From CAJPQU01 sp052170475 (GTDB lineage Bacteria; Bacillota; Negativicutes; Selenomonadales; Selenomonadaceae): a DNA stretch of 59,425 nucleotides. Under the pieces are notes generated by a model that saw only the letters and a program-made list of their open reading frames with translations, was not told the origin of the DNA and did no database searches. The position numbers and the translations under genes were made by a program. This document shows, piece after piece, positions 51,973 through 59,425 of this stretch. Position 1 is the stretch's first letter, and each line of letters begins with the position of its first letter. The DNA lies in the NCBI GenBank assembly GCA_052170475.1, contig JBQNAL010000012.1:1-59425 (forward strand). The letters run 5' to 3'.

Positions 51973-52272
51973 GTGCGAAAGATCCTGTGGGGCATCGGCT
52001 TTTTGCTCTTGCTCGTCCTCGGCGGGCAGATGATTCCCCCGCCCACGGTGAACGTAACGGCGATCTTGGGCGGCGAGGTCACGTGGAGTGCCGTGCCGGG
52101 TACGGAGGTCAGGGAAGGCAGCGAGATCGTCCGCATCAGAGCGCTGGCGGGAGGCGACGCGGTGGCGGCGCGGGCGAAGGCGGCGGGCGTCCTGCATGAA
52201 GTGTTCGTCCGCCCGGGCGATCGCATCGCTTCTGGCGCCGTGGTCGCTCGCTTGGAGAAAACAATGCGCTGA
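51973..52272 (+). CDS. Small membrane-anchored biotinyl-lipoyl/HlyD-like domain protein
   Basis: The GTG start follows GAGGAT at a short distance. The 99-residue protein has a single N-terminal membrane helix or signal (residues about 4-20) and then a barrel-sandwich fold typical of biotinyl-lipoyl domains: VPGTEVREGSEIVRI, then AAGVLHEVFVRPGDRIASGAV. There is no lysine in the hairpin to carry biotin or lipoate, so it is more like the HlyD/efflux-adaptor barrel, but without the coiled coil and membrane-fusion domains. It is 41 bases before the S55 protein gene and probably acts with it. Confidence 0.8.
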   Translation: MRKILWGIGFLLLLVLGGQMIPPPTVNVTAILGGEVTWSAVPGTEVREGSEIVRIRALAGGDAVAARAKAAGVLHEVFVRPGDRIASGAVVARLEKTMR

Positions 52273-52313
52273 AACGCACGCGCTTTGGGTATTTTTGTGA
52301 TGAGGTGACTTTT

Positions 52314-54335
52314 TTGTATCGATCCATGAAACGCATTGGAAAACGTATCATCGCTGCGCTGGCGGCGTCTTGGGCGCTCTCGTTTGGGAGTCCCGCGTTC
52401 GCTGCGCCGCCGGAGATTTTGCCCCTGTCGGAGGTGACGGCGGGTATGCGGGGGACGCTCTATACGGTCGTGGATCCATCCGGCGACATCGTGAGCTTTG
52501 ACGCGGAGATATTGGGGGTCTACCGCACGGACGGAAGCTCTCTGCCCTACATCATCGCCCGCAGCGAAGGGGCGTTCGCCGATACGGACGGCGGGCTCAT
52601 GCAGGGGATGAGCGGCAGCCCTGTCTATGTCGATGGTCTCCTCATCGGCGCGGCGTCCGCTACCCTCAGCAACATGAATCCGCACACCTTTTTAATTACC
52701 CCCATCGAGGAAATGCTGCCCCTTTGGGATATGCCGGATAAGAAGAACCGACGCCCTACCCCCGCCATCGATGTCAAGAAGGCGACCGAAGAGCGGGCAA
52801 AGCGCGAGGAAAAAGCAAACAAGAAAGCAAGAGCCCGCCTGAAAAAGGGCATCAAGTCGATGGACGACCTTGCGGCGTTCCTTTCGACGTACGAGGGCGC
52901 GAAGGGCGATCCGGCGAAGGAGATCCACCTTTTCGACGCACGCCCCGAAAAGCCGGAGGAAGGCGCCGAGAAAAAGGCGTCCCGCGCTGGATTTGACCTA
53001 AAATCCACGGTCTTTGTCAGCGGATTTGACAAGGAAGCGCAGATCCTCCTCCAAAAGAAGCTCGACCCCATGGGGATCCGCGTCATGACGACGGGATTCG
53101 GCAGCGGCGGCAGCTATTCCACCAACTACGACGCCGTGCTTCTTCCGGGCGCGGCGGTCGGCGCGGCGCTTGCCTACGGCGATTTCGCCATGACGGCCAT
53201 CGGCACGGTGACGGCCGTCGATGATCACCGTATCTTGGCGTTCGGTCACGAATTCCTGCACCGGGGAAACGTGAACTATTTCATGACCGACGCGCAGATC
53301 TTGGCCATGGTGAACGGGGTCAGCGACGGCCAGAAATTAGGCGTCGGCACACAGATCATCGGCCGATTCAGTCAAGATCGGGAAGCGGGGATCGCAGGCA
53401 CGGTGGGCAGCTTCCCCATGGTGGTGCCGCTGCGGGTCAAGGTGACGGAGACGACGCTCAAGCGCGACCGTCTCTACGCTTCTTCCATCGCCTATGACGA
53501 GGATTTCCTCCCCACCTTCGCGGCGGTGGCCTCGTATTCGGCACTGGGGCGCACGATGGATCACAAGAGCCAAGGGACAGTGAAGGTACGCTTTGAGATT
53601 CGCACGAACGCCGTGACCGACGGACGGATCGAGCGGACGAATATGTATTATGCCGCGAACGACGTCGGGCAGATCGCTTTCGGCGAATTGGCGCAGGCGA
53701 TGAACCTCATCTGTACGGACAAAGAGCGCGAGGCCGACGTCTACGACGTCAAGGTAGACGTGGAGGCGGAAACGGCGCGGCGCACGGCGTCGCTCCTCAC
53801 GGCCGTGCCGGATAAGAAGGAGGTAAAGCCTGGGGACACGGTAAACTTTAAGGTCACGCTGAAACCCTACCGCGCAGAGACGGTGACGGTCGAGGTGCCA
53901 TTCACCGTGCCGGAAAGCCAGCCGGAAGGGACGATGCACTTAGAAGTCCACGGGGGCGGCCTGGCGCTCATCGAGAAGCTCTTGGAGGCGCTGCAAGAGG
54001 CGAATGACGCGCCGCCTCCCGTGACCGACGAAGAGCGCGCCTTGACGACGGAAAACCGCCTGCGTTCGCTGGTGGAAACCCCCGCCAACAACGACATCGT
54101 CGTCGAGCCAGGGGGCGGCCCCGTCCCCACGGAGGAAGAGCAGGAAAAGGCCATCCGTGAGGCGATTCGCCGACAAGAAGAGCGAGAAGCCGTTGCCGCT
54201 AAGGCGAAGGAAAAGGGCGAGGCACTGATGCCCCCCGTCCAGCCGCCCAAGCCCCCCCGCACGGTATTTCCCACCGACTATGTGATCGACAACCACATTT
54301 CCACAAGCCTGGAGATCAGTAAAAAAGCAGAGTAG
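52314..54335 (+). CDS. Exported SpoIVB-like S55-domain protein
   Basis: The TTG at 52314 has GAGGTG 6 bases upstream; an ATG 12 bases later is the alternative. The 673-residue protein has a signal peptide ending SPAFAAPP and an S55-like region with EVTAGMRGTLYTVVD and GGLMQGMSGSPVYVDG, carrying the serine motif of SpoIVB (residues about 98-104). Later come HRILAFGHEFLHRGNVNYF and GTVGSFPMVVPL. A charged helical insert (residues about 155-200) and a C-terminal beta domain with Pro/Glu-rich tail follow. Here it is a non-sporulation relative, so the protease target is unknown. It may be an envelope-remodelling or regulated protease. Confidence 0.85.
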   Translation: MYRSMKRIGKRIIAALAASWALSFGSPAFAAPPEILPLSEVTAGMRGTLYTVVDPSGDIVSFDAEILGVYRTDGSSLPYIIARSEGAFADTDGGLMQGMSGSPVYVDGLLIGAASATLSNMNPHTFLITPIEEMLPLWDMPDKKNRRPTPAIDVKKATEERAKREEKANKKARARLKKGIKSMDDLAAFLSTYEGAKGDPAKEIHLFDARPEKPEEGAEKKASRAGFDLKSTVFVSGFDKEAQILLQKKLDPMGIRVMTTGFGSGGSYSTNYDAVLLPGAAVGAALAYGDFAMTAIGTVTAVDDHRILAFGHEFLHRGNVNYFMTDAQILAMVNGVSDGQKLGVGTQIIGRFSQDREAGIAGTVGSFPMVVPLRVKVTETTLKRDRLYASSIAYDEDFLPTFAAVASYSALGRTMDHKSQGTVKVRFEIRTNAVTDGRIERTNMYYAANDVGQIAFGELAQAMNLICTDKEREADVYDVKVDVEAETARRTASLLTAVPDKKEVKPGDTVNFKVTLKPYRAETVTVEVPFTVPESQPEGTMHLEVHGGGLALIEKLLEALQEANDAPPPVTDEERALTTENRLRSLVETPANNDIVVEPGGGPVPTEEEQEKAIREAIRRQEEREAVAAKAKEKGEALMPPVQPPKPPRTVFPTDYVIDNHISTSLEISKKAE

Positions 54336-54428
54336 GAAAGGCAGAAAGATTCCTCGGCGAGGGCAAGAGCCGCCAGCGAAATGCTTTTCCATGCGAAACT
54401 CGGATATGGATTTTCCGCGAAAATATGC

Positions 54429-54434
54429 TATACT
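54429..54434 (+). promoter_or_regulatory. Extended -10 box of the cheY-like gene
   Basis: TATGCTATACT gives TGC-TATACT, about 44 bases before the GTG start. No clear -35 box is seen. Confidence 0.55.
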
Positions 54435-54477
54435 ATGGAGTAGCGACGGGGAAGATTATCGTGGGGAGGTTTTGTTT

Positions 54478-54861
54478 GTGGAAAGAAAGTTGAAGATATT
54501 GATTACCGATGATTCTAAACTCCTGCGCAAAAAGCTGCGACTGGAGCTTGAACGTTTGAACTGCGAGGTCATTGAGGCGGAAAATGGCAAAGAAGCGGTG
54601 ATGATGGATCTCCAAGAAAAGCCGGACGGCGTATTTTTGGACATCGTGATGCCTGAAGTGGGGGGCATTGAAGCGCTGCAGGTCATTCGGGAGGTGAATC
54701 CCGATATGCCGGTGGTCATGCTGTCGTCGGCAGGAACGCCGCAGAAACTGATGGAGACGTTGAAATTAGGGGCGCTCGATTTCATTCAAAAGCCGTATAC
54801 CAGCGAACAGATACAAAAAGCCGTAGAGGCCATCCGAAAGAAGGCGGCCGCCCATGCGTGA
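54478..54861 (+). CDS. CheY-like single-domain response regulator
   Basis: The GTG at 54478 has GGGGAGG 8 bases upstream and gives MERKLKILITDDSKLLRKK, the normal CheY start; the upstream frame lacks a ribosome site. The 127-residue protein has the acidic pair DD, phosphoacceptor Asp in GVFLDIVMPEVGG, the Thr/Ser in MLSSAGTPQ and Lys in FIQKPYTSEQ. There is no output domain. The next gene, encoding a CheX-like protein, overlaps it by 8 bases. Confidence 0.93.
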   Translation: MERKLKILITDDSKLLRKKLRLELERLNCEVIEAENGKEAVMMDLQEKPDGVFLDIVMPEVGGIEALQVIREVNPDMPVVMLSSAGTPQKLMETLKLGALDFIQKPYTSEQIQKAVEAIRKKAAAHA

Positions 54862-55711
54862 TCTTTATTTTGCTCAGTATCTTGTCAATACCGGCGAAAT
54901 CACCCCTGATGAGCTGCCGTCCCTCTTGTCCCGCAGTGTGGAGATGGAGCCGCAGATCGCTGTTTTAGCGATGCAGGACGGACTCCTCACGGGGAAGGAG
55001 GCGGCGGAGATCGCAGCTTCAAAACGCCCCTTTGCCGAGGCGGCGCAGGAGAGAAATCTCCTGACGGCGGAGCAGGTCGCCGCGCTTCAAAAGAGTGTGC
55101 CGGATGAGAGTGCACGCTTGGCGGAGGCGCTGTTTCGCCAGGGGCGGCACGACTATGAGAGATTAGGGGAGCTCTTAGCGGCGGGGCGCAGCGCCGCCGA
55201 TCCCTTGCGCGACGCCATCGCGCGGCGAGCCGAAGGTCTTTTGCCTGAGGAGGTGGAGCGATACAGTGATTTTGTGACGATTTTCCTCCGCTCCCTCATC
55301 CGCTTCATGGACACGCCGGCGGTGATCTCAAGCGACGCGCCGCCTCTGAGCGACGGTGGACACAACTACGCCGTGTCCCAGCGTCTCATGGGCGATGTTG
55401 TCTTGGTCACCGGACTTTTGGCGACAGAGTCCATGTTCGTGGAAATGGCAAGGCGTTACAGCCACGAAGAGATCAGCACCGTAGATGAGATGGCGGCAGA
55501 CAGTTTGAGCGAATTCCTCAATGTCGTCAATGGACTCTTCATCGTCGATATGGCGCGGCAGAATTTGGAGATCGATCTCGGGATGCCGCGGATGGAGGAA
55601 AATGTCCGTCCCACCGGCAACCGCCAGCTCGCCTTGCAGGTGTTCACATCCTTTGGCGTGTTTACGTTAGTGATTGCGGCGGACGAGTTCGTTTGTAAGG
55701 AGAGCAGCTGA
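54854..55711 (+). CDS. CheX-like phosphatase-domain protein with long N-terminal region
   Basis: The 285-residue protein has a C-terminal CheX/CheC-like domain (residues about 140-285), shown by DEMAADSLSEFLNVVNGLF (the E...N signature of the phosphatase helix) and VFTSFGVFTLVIAADEF. The N-terminal 135 residues are helical and include EITPDELPSLLSR and LLTAEQVAALQKS, resembling short degenerate EITPDELPxLL / LLTxEQVxAL repeats. CheX dephosphorylates CheY; pairing with the adjacent response regulator is very likely. No chemotaxis or flagellar gene is in the window. Confidence 0.85.
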   Translation: MRDLYFAQYLVNTGEITPDELPSLLSRSVEMEPQIAVLAMQDGLLTGKEAAEIAASKRPFAEAAQERNLLTAEQVAALQKSVPDESARLAEALFRQGRHDYERLGELLAAGRSAADPLRDAIARRAEGLLPEEVERYSDFVTIFLRSLIRFMDTPAVISSDAPPLSDGGHNYAVSQRLMGDVVLVTGLLATESMFVEMARRYSHEEISTVDEMAADSLSEFLNVVNGLFIVDMARQNLEIDLGMPRMEENVRPTGNRQLALQVFTSFGVFTLVIAADEFVCKESS

Positions 55712-55752
55712 CACCCATAAAAGTCGGCCGTGCTGCCTTGAACGCGCAGACA

Positions 55753-55799
55753 AAAAAGGGGGGGCGAAGCTATGAGGTCATAGCTTCGCCCCCCCTTTT
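55753..55799. terminator. Strong bidirectional terminator between the cheX-like and yigZ genes
   Basis: AAAAAGGGGGGGCGAAGCTATGA pairs almost perfectly with TCATAGCTTCGCCCCCCCTTTTT (a stem of over 20 bp, given here by its arms' ends AAAAAGGGGG and CCCCCTTTTT). The yigZ stop codon lies inside the right arm, so one structure ends both convergent transcripts. Confidence 0.95.
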
Positions 55800-56431
55800 G
55801 TATCGGGCAGCGGCAGGAGGGTGTCGATTTCCCCTTCCTCCGATAGACACGCCCGCCCCGCCGTGAGATCCGCAATGGCTTTTGTCGCTTCCGCCGCATG
55901 TTCAGGGACGATATGAAGGCGCAGCGTGACATTTCCTCCGTAAGTTTTGTCGTCGATATGGACGGCGGTTTTTTGCAGCCAGTTTTCGAGCGTGCCAAGG
56001 AGGGGATAGGACACGGTGACGGCGATGCGGAGAAGACGCTGCCGTTCGGCGAAGCGCGAGGCAGCGAGGCCAAGCGCGGCGGCGTGCGCGTAGGCGCGGG
56101 TAAGTCCGCCGGTGCCCAGTTTTATCCCGCCAAAATAGCGGGTGACGACGATGATCCCCTCCGTGACGCCCTGTCGCTCCAAGGCGGATAGGATGGGTGC
56201 GCCAGCCGTTCCGGACGGCTCGCCGTCGTCGCCGGACTTTTTCCGGCGGCCGCCCGCTGCGATCCAGCCGTAGCAGTGATGGCGGGCGTCGTAGTGCTTC
56301 TTCTTCACCGCCTGTAAAAACGCCTGCGCGTCGTCTTCGTCAGCGATGGCGGCAGTTTCGGCGATAAAGCGGGAGCGCTGGACGGTGTACTCCGCCAGAG
56401 CGCCCTCTATGATGACGAGCTGTCTTGGCAT
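55778..56431 (-). CDS. YigZ/IMPACT family protein
   Basis: The 217-residue protein has the IMPACT-family motifs FIAETAAIADEDDAQAFL, HHCYGWIAAGGRRKKSGDDGE, GTAGAPILSALERQGV (GEPSGTAG region) and VVTRYFGGIKLGTGGLTRAY. The C-terminal ferredoxin-like domain is present. YigZ proteins are linked to translation stress and GCN2-like regulation in eukaryotes, with no firm bacterial function. Its stop lies within the terminator hairpin. Confidence 0.94.
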   Translation of the reverse strand: MPRQLVIIEGALAEYTVQRSRFIAETAAIADEDDAQAFLQAVKKKHYDARHHCYGWIAAGGRRKKSGDDGEPSGTAGAPILSALERQGVTEGIIVVTRYFGGIKLGTGGLTRAYAHAAALGLAASRFAERQRLLRIAVTVSYPLLGTLENWLQKTAVHIDDKTYGGNVTLRLHIVPEHAAEATKAIADLTAGRACLSEEGEIDTLLPLPDTKGGAKL

Positions 56432-56473
56432 GGGGTTCTCCTTTGGACATGATGGTATAGATGAGCGCTCATG

Positions 56474-57121
56474 CTATTCCGGCGTGCGAAGATTTTGCCG
56501 CAGCGCGGTAAGTTCGGTCGCGAGGAAAAGGCCGGCGGGGGACTCCGTGATCATGACGTCGCGCAGGCGGCGGCTCTGCTCTTCTTGGCGCCGGCTCGTC
56601 TGCCGCTCTGGATCCGCAGCCAGCGCGGTGAGGCGGATGGCGTTATGCTGCGCCGCCGCATAGCGCTCCGTCTTTTGCCGAATGGCTTCCACCATGTCGC
56701 GATTCGTTTCGTCGAGCGCGGCGGGCAGGGTCATGTCCTTTACCCGCGCTTTTTCCTCGGCGGCGGCGGACTCCAGCGCAGTCAATCGCTCATGCGCGGT
56801 CTCAAGATCGATGAGATCTTCGCTAAAGTCCGACAGGATACGATGATACTGCTGCCAGTTGTGATCGAGCCCCTCGATCAGGCGCTGATGGTTCGCGTAC
56901 CATGTGGCGACGGCCGCTTGCTGCGCCGCGATATGCGCTTTTTCCGCAGCGCTTACGGCAGAAGGGCGAGGCGATTCTTGCGCCGTGAAGAAAAGCGCGC
57001 CGCCCGCGAGGAGGAAAAGGAGAAAGGCGACGGGTCTTCGTTTTGGGAAGAACCGCCGGGGAAAGAAAAAGAGCAGCGCCGTCGCTAAGGCCGCCGCGGC
57101 GATGGCAAAGATCATGGTCAT
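56474..57121 (-). CDS. Membrane-anchored coiled-coil protein of unknown function
   Basis: I recognise no family. The 215-residue protein has two N-terminal membrane helices (residues about 2-20 and 30-48) with a short basic loop between them. A long helical region follows (about 55-200), containing HQRLIEGLDHNWQQYHRILSDF and an alanine/glutamate-rich coiled coil. The ATG follows AAGGAG by 9 bases. It is upstream of, and divergent from, the ABC exporter gene and 42 bases after yigZ in the opposite sense of transcription order. Confidence 0.75.
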   Translation of the reverse strand: MTMIFAIAAAALATALLFFFPRRFFPKRRPVAFLLFLLAGGALFFTAQESPRPSAVSAAEKAHIAAQQAAVATWYANHQRLIEGLDHNWQQYHRILSDFSEDLIDLETAHERLTALESAAAEEKARVKDMTLPAALDETNRDMVEAIRQKTERYAAAQHNAIRLTALAADPERQTSRRQEEQSRRLRDVMITESPAGLFLATELTALRQNLRTPE

Positions 57122-57211
57122 GCGCTTCTTCTCCTTTCCGTGTTCGTGATCCTGCGGAGAGGGAATCGCGATATTCCCTCAGTACACCTATCATACCACA
57201 TGCGGACGGGA

Positions 57212-57240
57212 TTGAAAATGCAGGGAAAAGCCATTATAAT
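57212..57240 (+). promoter_or_regulatory. Sigma-A-type promoter of the ABC exporter gene
   Basis: TTGAAA (57212-57217), a 17-base spacer and a perfect TATAAT (57235-57240), 55 bases before the ATG. It is the best promoter match in the right half. Confidence 0.88.
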
Positions 57241-57295
57241 GAAAGGAAAATTCACGCTTGGCCTCGGGAACGACCCGCGCCGGAAAGGATTGTCC

Positions 57296-59014
57296 ATGAC
57301 GAAAAAAGAATTTATCCGAGGATTTTGGCACATTTTTCGCTCGTATTGGAAGTCGGAGGAAAAAAAGTCTGCGCTCGGGCTATTGGCGGTCGTCATTTCC
57401 CTCAACTTCGCCATAGTGTACCTCGTCGTTCTCATCAATCGCTGGTACAACGAATTTTACAACGCCCTGCAAAACTATGAAGGGGATCTCTTTTGGCCGC
57501 TCATCGGGAAGTTCACTTTTTTGGCACTCCTCCACATCGTCATCGCCGTCTACGCCATCTATCTGCAGCAGCTTCTTCAGATCCGCTGGCGCACCTACAT
57601 GACGCACCGCTATCTCAACGATTGGTTAGACGATGGGGCATACTACCGCCTGCAGGTCGTGAAGAGCGACATGGATAACCCGGAGCAGCGTATCCAAGAC
57701 GACATCAATCAATTCGTCGCCCTGACGCTCGGGCTTTTGATCGGCATTCTAAAGCAGCTCACGACCTTGGCCGCCTTTGCGGTCGTTCTCTGGAACCTCT
57801 CGGGCGTCTTGGAGGTTCCCTTCGGCGGGAAGACGTTCCACATTTACGGCTACATGCTGTGGTTCTCGCTCCTCTATTCTGGGGCGGGGACGTGGCTCGC
57901 GCATGTGGTCGGCCGCCGCCTCATTCGGCTCAACTACGACCAGCAGCGCTACGAAGCGGATTTTCGCTACACCATGACCCGCGTGCGGGAAAATGCAGAG
58001 AGCATTGCCTTTTACCGCGGGGAAAAGGCCGAACATGCGGGGTTTCGCGGACATTTTCGCGAGGTGGTCAAAAATTTCCGCACGCTCATGAAGCAGACGA
58101 AATACCTCAATTTCTACGCGAACTTTTACGGGCAGCTCGCCATCATCGCCCCCTTGATCTTGTCCGCGCCCCGCTATTTTAGCGGCGCGATGCAGCTCGG
58201 CGGCCTCATGCAGACCATCACCGCGTTCGGGCGGGTGCAAGACGCCCTTTCTTATTTCGTCACCGTCTATGACACCGTGGCGCAGCTCATCGCCGTCACG
58301 CATCGTCTTTTGGGCTTCACTTCGCACCTCGAGGAAGTGCGCGCCCTAACGCCGGCGGTAGATCGCAGGGAAAGTGCGCGCCCGGAGCTTGTTTGGAGCG
58401 ACATTCAGGTGGCGCTCCCCGATGGGCGGGCGCTCCTTTCCGATTGCTCCCTCTCCCTTGCGCCGGGCGCGCGGCTCTTGGTGACCGGCGCTTCGGGCTG
58501 CGGAAAATCGACGCTGCTGCGGGCGATTGCCGGCCTGTGGCCCTTCGGGCACGGCGCGCTCTTGCAGCCGGAAAAGAGCCGCGTACTGTTCCTCCCGCAG
58601 CGCCCCTACCTTCCCTTGGGTACGCTGCGCCGGGCGATCTGCTATCCCTTGGCGGATGAGAGCGCCGTCTCGCAGGAGGCATTGGAAGACATCCTGCGCC
58701 GGGTGGATCTCGCCGCGCTCATTCCCCGCCTTGACGAGGTGGATGATTGGAGCCGGATTCTCTCCCTCGGCGAGCAGCAGCGCGTCGCTTTCGCCCGAAT
58801 CCTTGTCCTGCGCCCCGATTGGGTGTTCTTAGACGAGGCCACCAGCGCCCTCGATGAGCCACGGGAAGCCTATCTGTACCAACTCCTGCACGACATGTTG
58901 CCCCGCACGGGGCTGGTCAGCGTCGGCCACCGCCAGACCCTCTTCGCCCGCCACGATAAGGAGCTTCACTTAGAAAACGGCACGGCGACCCTCCGAGACA
59001 TCGCTGCGGCCTGA
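57296..59014 (+). CDS. SbmA/BacA- and YddA-like ABC transporter (fused permease-ATPase)
   Basis: The ATG at 57296 follows AAAGGA and gives MTKKEFIRGFWHIFRSYWKSE, the common start; the upstream open frame is ignored. The 572-residue protein has about six membrane helices with the SbmA/BacA motifs NRWYNEFYNALQNYEGDLF, WRTYMTHRYLNDWL, PEQRIQDDINQF and TRVRENAESIAFYRGE. The C-terminal ATPase has Walker A GASGCGKSTLLRAI, signature SLGEQQRVAFARI and Walker B DWVFLDEATSALDE. Such transporters move peptides, vitamin B12 or long-chain acyl-CoA; the substrate is not shown. Confidence 0.93.
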   Translation: MTKKEFIRGFWHIFRSYWKSEEKKSALGLLAVVISLNFAIVYLVVLINRWYNEFYNALQNYEGDLFWPLIGKFTFLALLHIVIAVYAIYLQQLLQIRWRTYMTHRYLNDWLDDGAYYRLQVVKSDMDNPEQRIQDDINQFVALTLGLLIGILKQLTTLAAFAVVLWNLSGVLEVPFGGKTFHIYGYMLWFSLLYSGAGTWLAHVVGRRLIRLNYDQQRYEADFRYTMTRVRENAESIAFYRGEKAEHAGFRGHFREVVKNFRTLMKQTKYLNFYANFYGQLAIIAPLILSAPRYFSGAMQLGGLMQTITAFGRVQDALSYFVTVYDTVAQLIAVTHRLLGFTSHLEEVRALTPAVDRRESARPELVWSDIQVALPDGRALLSDCSLSLAPGARLLVTGASGCGKSTLLRAIAGLWPFGHGALLQPEKSRVLFLPQRPYLPLGTLRRAICYPLADESAVSQEALEDILRRVDLAALIPRLDEVDDWSRILSLGEQQRVAFARILVLRPDWVFLDEATSALDEPREAYLYQLLHDMLPRTGLVSVGHRQTLFARHDKELHLENGTATLRDIAAA

Positions 59015-59109
59015 CCGTATCGCCTCGCCCTGCCGCATGAAAACAAGTACCCGCCGAGAGACCGAAGAAAGAGCGGGCTGTGCGCCATAGAAAAATTTTG
59101 TTTGCCCCC

Positions 59110-59138
59110 TTGTCAAACCCTTCCTTCTGCGATATACT
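59110..59138 (+). promoter_or_regulatory. Promoter of the tRNA-Ala gene
   Basis: TTGTCA (59110-59115), a 17-base spacer and TATACT (59133-59138), about 22 bases before the mature 5' end. Confidence 0.85.
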
Positions 59139-59159
59139 ATTGATGTTCCAAGAACAAGT

Positions 59160-59235
59160 GGGGACGTAGCTCAGCTGGGAGAGCGTTCGGTTCGCATCCG
59201 AGAGGTCGAGAGTTCAATCCTCTTCGTCTCCACCA
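59160..59235 (+). tRNA. tRNA-Ala with anticodon CGC
   Basis: The 76-base sequence folds as a complete cloverleaf. The acceptor GGGGACG pairs with CGTCTCC, with the G3:U70 pair that marks alanine tRNA. The D stem is GCTC/GAGC, the anticodon stem TTCGG/CCGAG with loop TTCGCAT (anticodon CGC), and the T arm GAGAG-TTCAATC-CTCTT. The CCA end is encoded. Confidence 0.97.
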
Positions 59236-59247
59236 TTTGTCATGCGC

Positions 59248-59287
59248 ACGCCTGCGGGGATTCCCCGTCGGGCGTTTTTTTATCCCG
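59248..59287 (+). terminator. Terminator of the tRNA gene
   Basis: CGCC...GGCG and GGGG/CCCC stems (CGCCTGCGGGGATTCCCCG) followed by GGGCG and a run of seven T, 13 bases past the tRNA. Confidence 0.9.
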
Positions 59288-59318
59288 CGCGCTGCCCCTT
59301 TCTCGCCCCGTCGTCATA

Positions 59319-59358
59319 AAAATACGCCCTGCGGCACATCCTGCCGCAGGGCGTATTG
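59319..59358. terminator. Second hairpin beside the right-hand element end
   Basis: AATACGCCCTGCGGC pairs with GCCGCAGGGCGTATT around a short loop, followed after a few bases by TTTT. It may serve a transcript entering from the right, as no plus-strand gene is left to end. Confidence 0.75.
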
Positions 59359-59367
59359 CGTTTTACC

Positions 59368-59425
59368 GGCTCTATAATAAATGTTGTGGTATGACAAAAA
59401 TATCATCCACAACATTTATTATTTA
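59368..59425 (+). mobile_element. Element-end-like sequence, copy 2 (runs off the window)
   Basis: GGCTCTATAATAAATGTTGT followed by GGTATGAC repeats the left-hand sequence at 746-773 in opposite orientation. Here an inverted copy follows within 50 bases: ATAAATGTTGTGG at 59376 is mirrored by CCACAACATTTAT at 59408-59420. The tip and hairpin structure could be the left end of an ISL3-like insertion sequence or a small hairpin element. No transposase is inside the window. Confidence 0.45.

Overview
The window looks like a chromosome segment of a diderm Firmicute of the class Negativicutes, most likely Selenomonadaceae or a near relative. GC content is high (roughly 60 percent). The evidence is an OmpM-type porin with an N-terminal S-layer-homology domain (20.0-21.3 kb), a TonB/ExbB/ExbD system, an autotransporter and a two-partner-secretion adhesin, all of which need an outer membrane. 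These sit beside Firmicute-type genes such as CarD, YacL-like PIN/TRAM, BioW, LrgAB and a SpoIVB-like S55 protein. Many genes start at GTG or TTG behind strong AGGAGG-like ribosome sites. The species is inference.

Layout. 0-2.1 kb: the 5' end of a haemagglutinin-type adhesin, an Rpn-type nuclease and an XRE regulator. 2.3-13.1 kb: a large iron locus. On the minus strand it runs exbB-exbD-tonB, FTR1 permease, P19-like iron-binding protein, DUF2318 membrane protein, two FtsX permeases, an ABC ATPase, an FMN-binding lipoprotein, a NusG-II protein and a Gx-type membrane protein. Divergent from exbB is apbE, the flavinyl transferase expected to load FMN onto the lipoprotein. I read this as ferric or ferrous iron uptake joined to a flavin electron-transfer module. 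13.4-16.1 kb: an autotransporter with a nine-C tract in its signal-peptide region. 16.5-19.8 kb: a decayed patch holding a broken metallo-hydrolase gene, the 3' end of a group II intron, and bioW and bioF with frameshifts. 20.0-26.5 kb: ompM, lrgAB, a cytidylate-kinase-like gene, a secreted 5'-nucleotidase, a sirtuin and a DinJ/YafQ toxin-antitoxin pair.

26.6-39.7 kb is an anaerobic respiration block on the minus strand: fumarase (two subunits), SdhC/A/B (probably acting as fumarate reductase), membrane-bound [NiFe] hydrogenase (small, large and cytochrome b subunits), a small metallochaperone-like protein, then hypA, hypB, maturation protease, hypC, hypD and hypE. Together they can carry electrons from H2 through menaquinone to fumarate. 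HypF is not in the window.

39.8-47.6 kb is mostly housekeeping: rph-rdgB, a CofE-like ligase, a thioesterase, ispF, ispD, a DUF1848 gene, PIN/TRAM and carD. 48-59 kb: sstT, a thioredoxin-reductase-like flavoprotein with a Crp/Fnr regulator, a HAD phosphatase, a small biotinyl-lipoyl-like protein with an S55-family exported protein, a CheY-CheX pair, a YigZ protein, a membrane coiled-coil protein, an SbmA/YddA-type ABC exporter and tRNA-Ala(CGC). A 28-base sequence near the left end recurs in opposite orientation at the right end, next to a terminator in both places, and looks like the tip of a transposable element.
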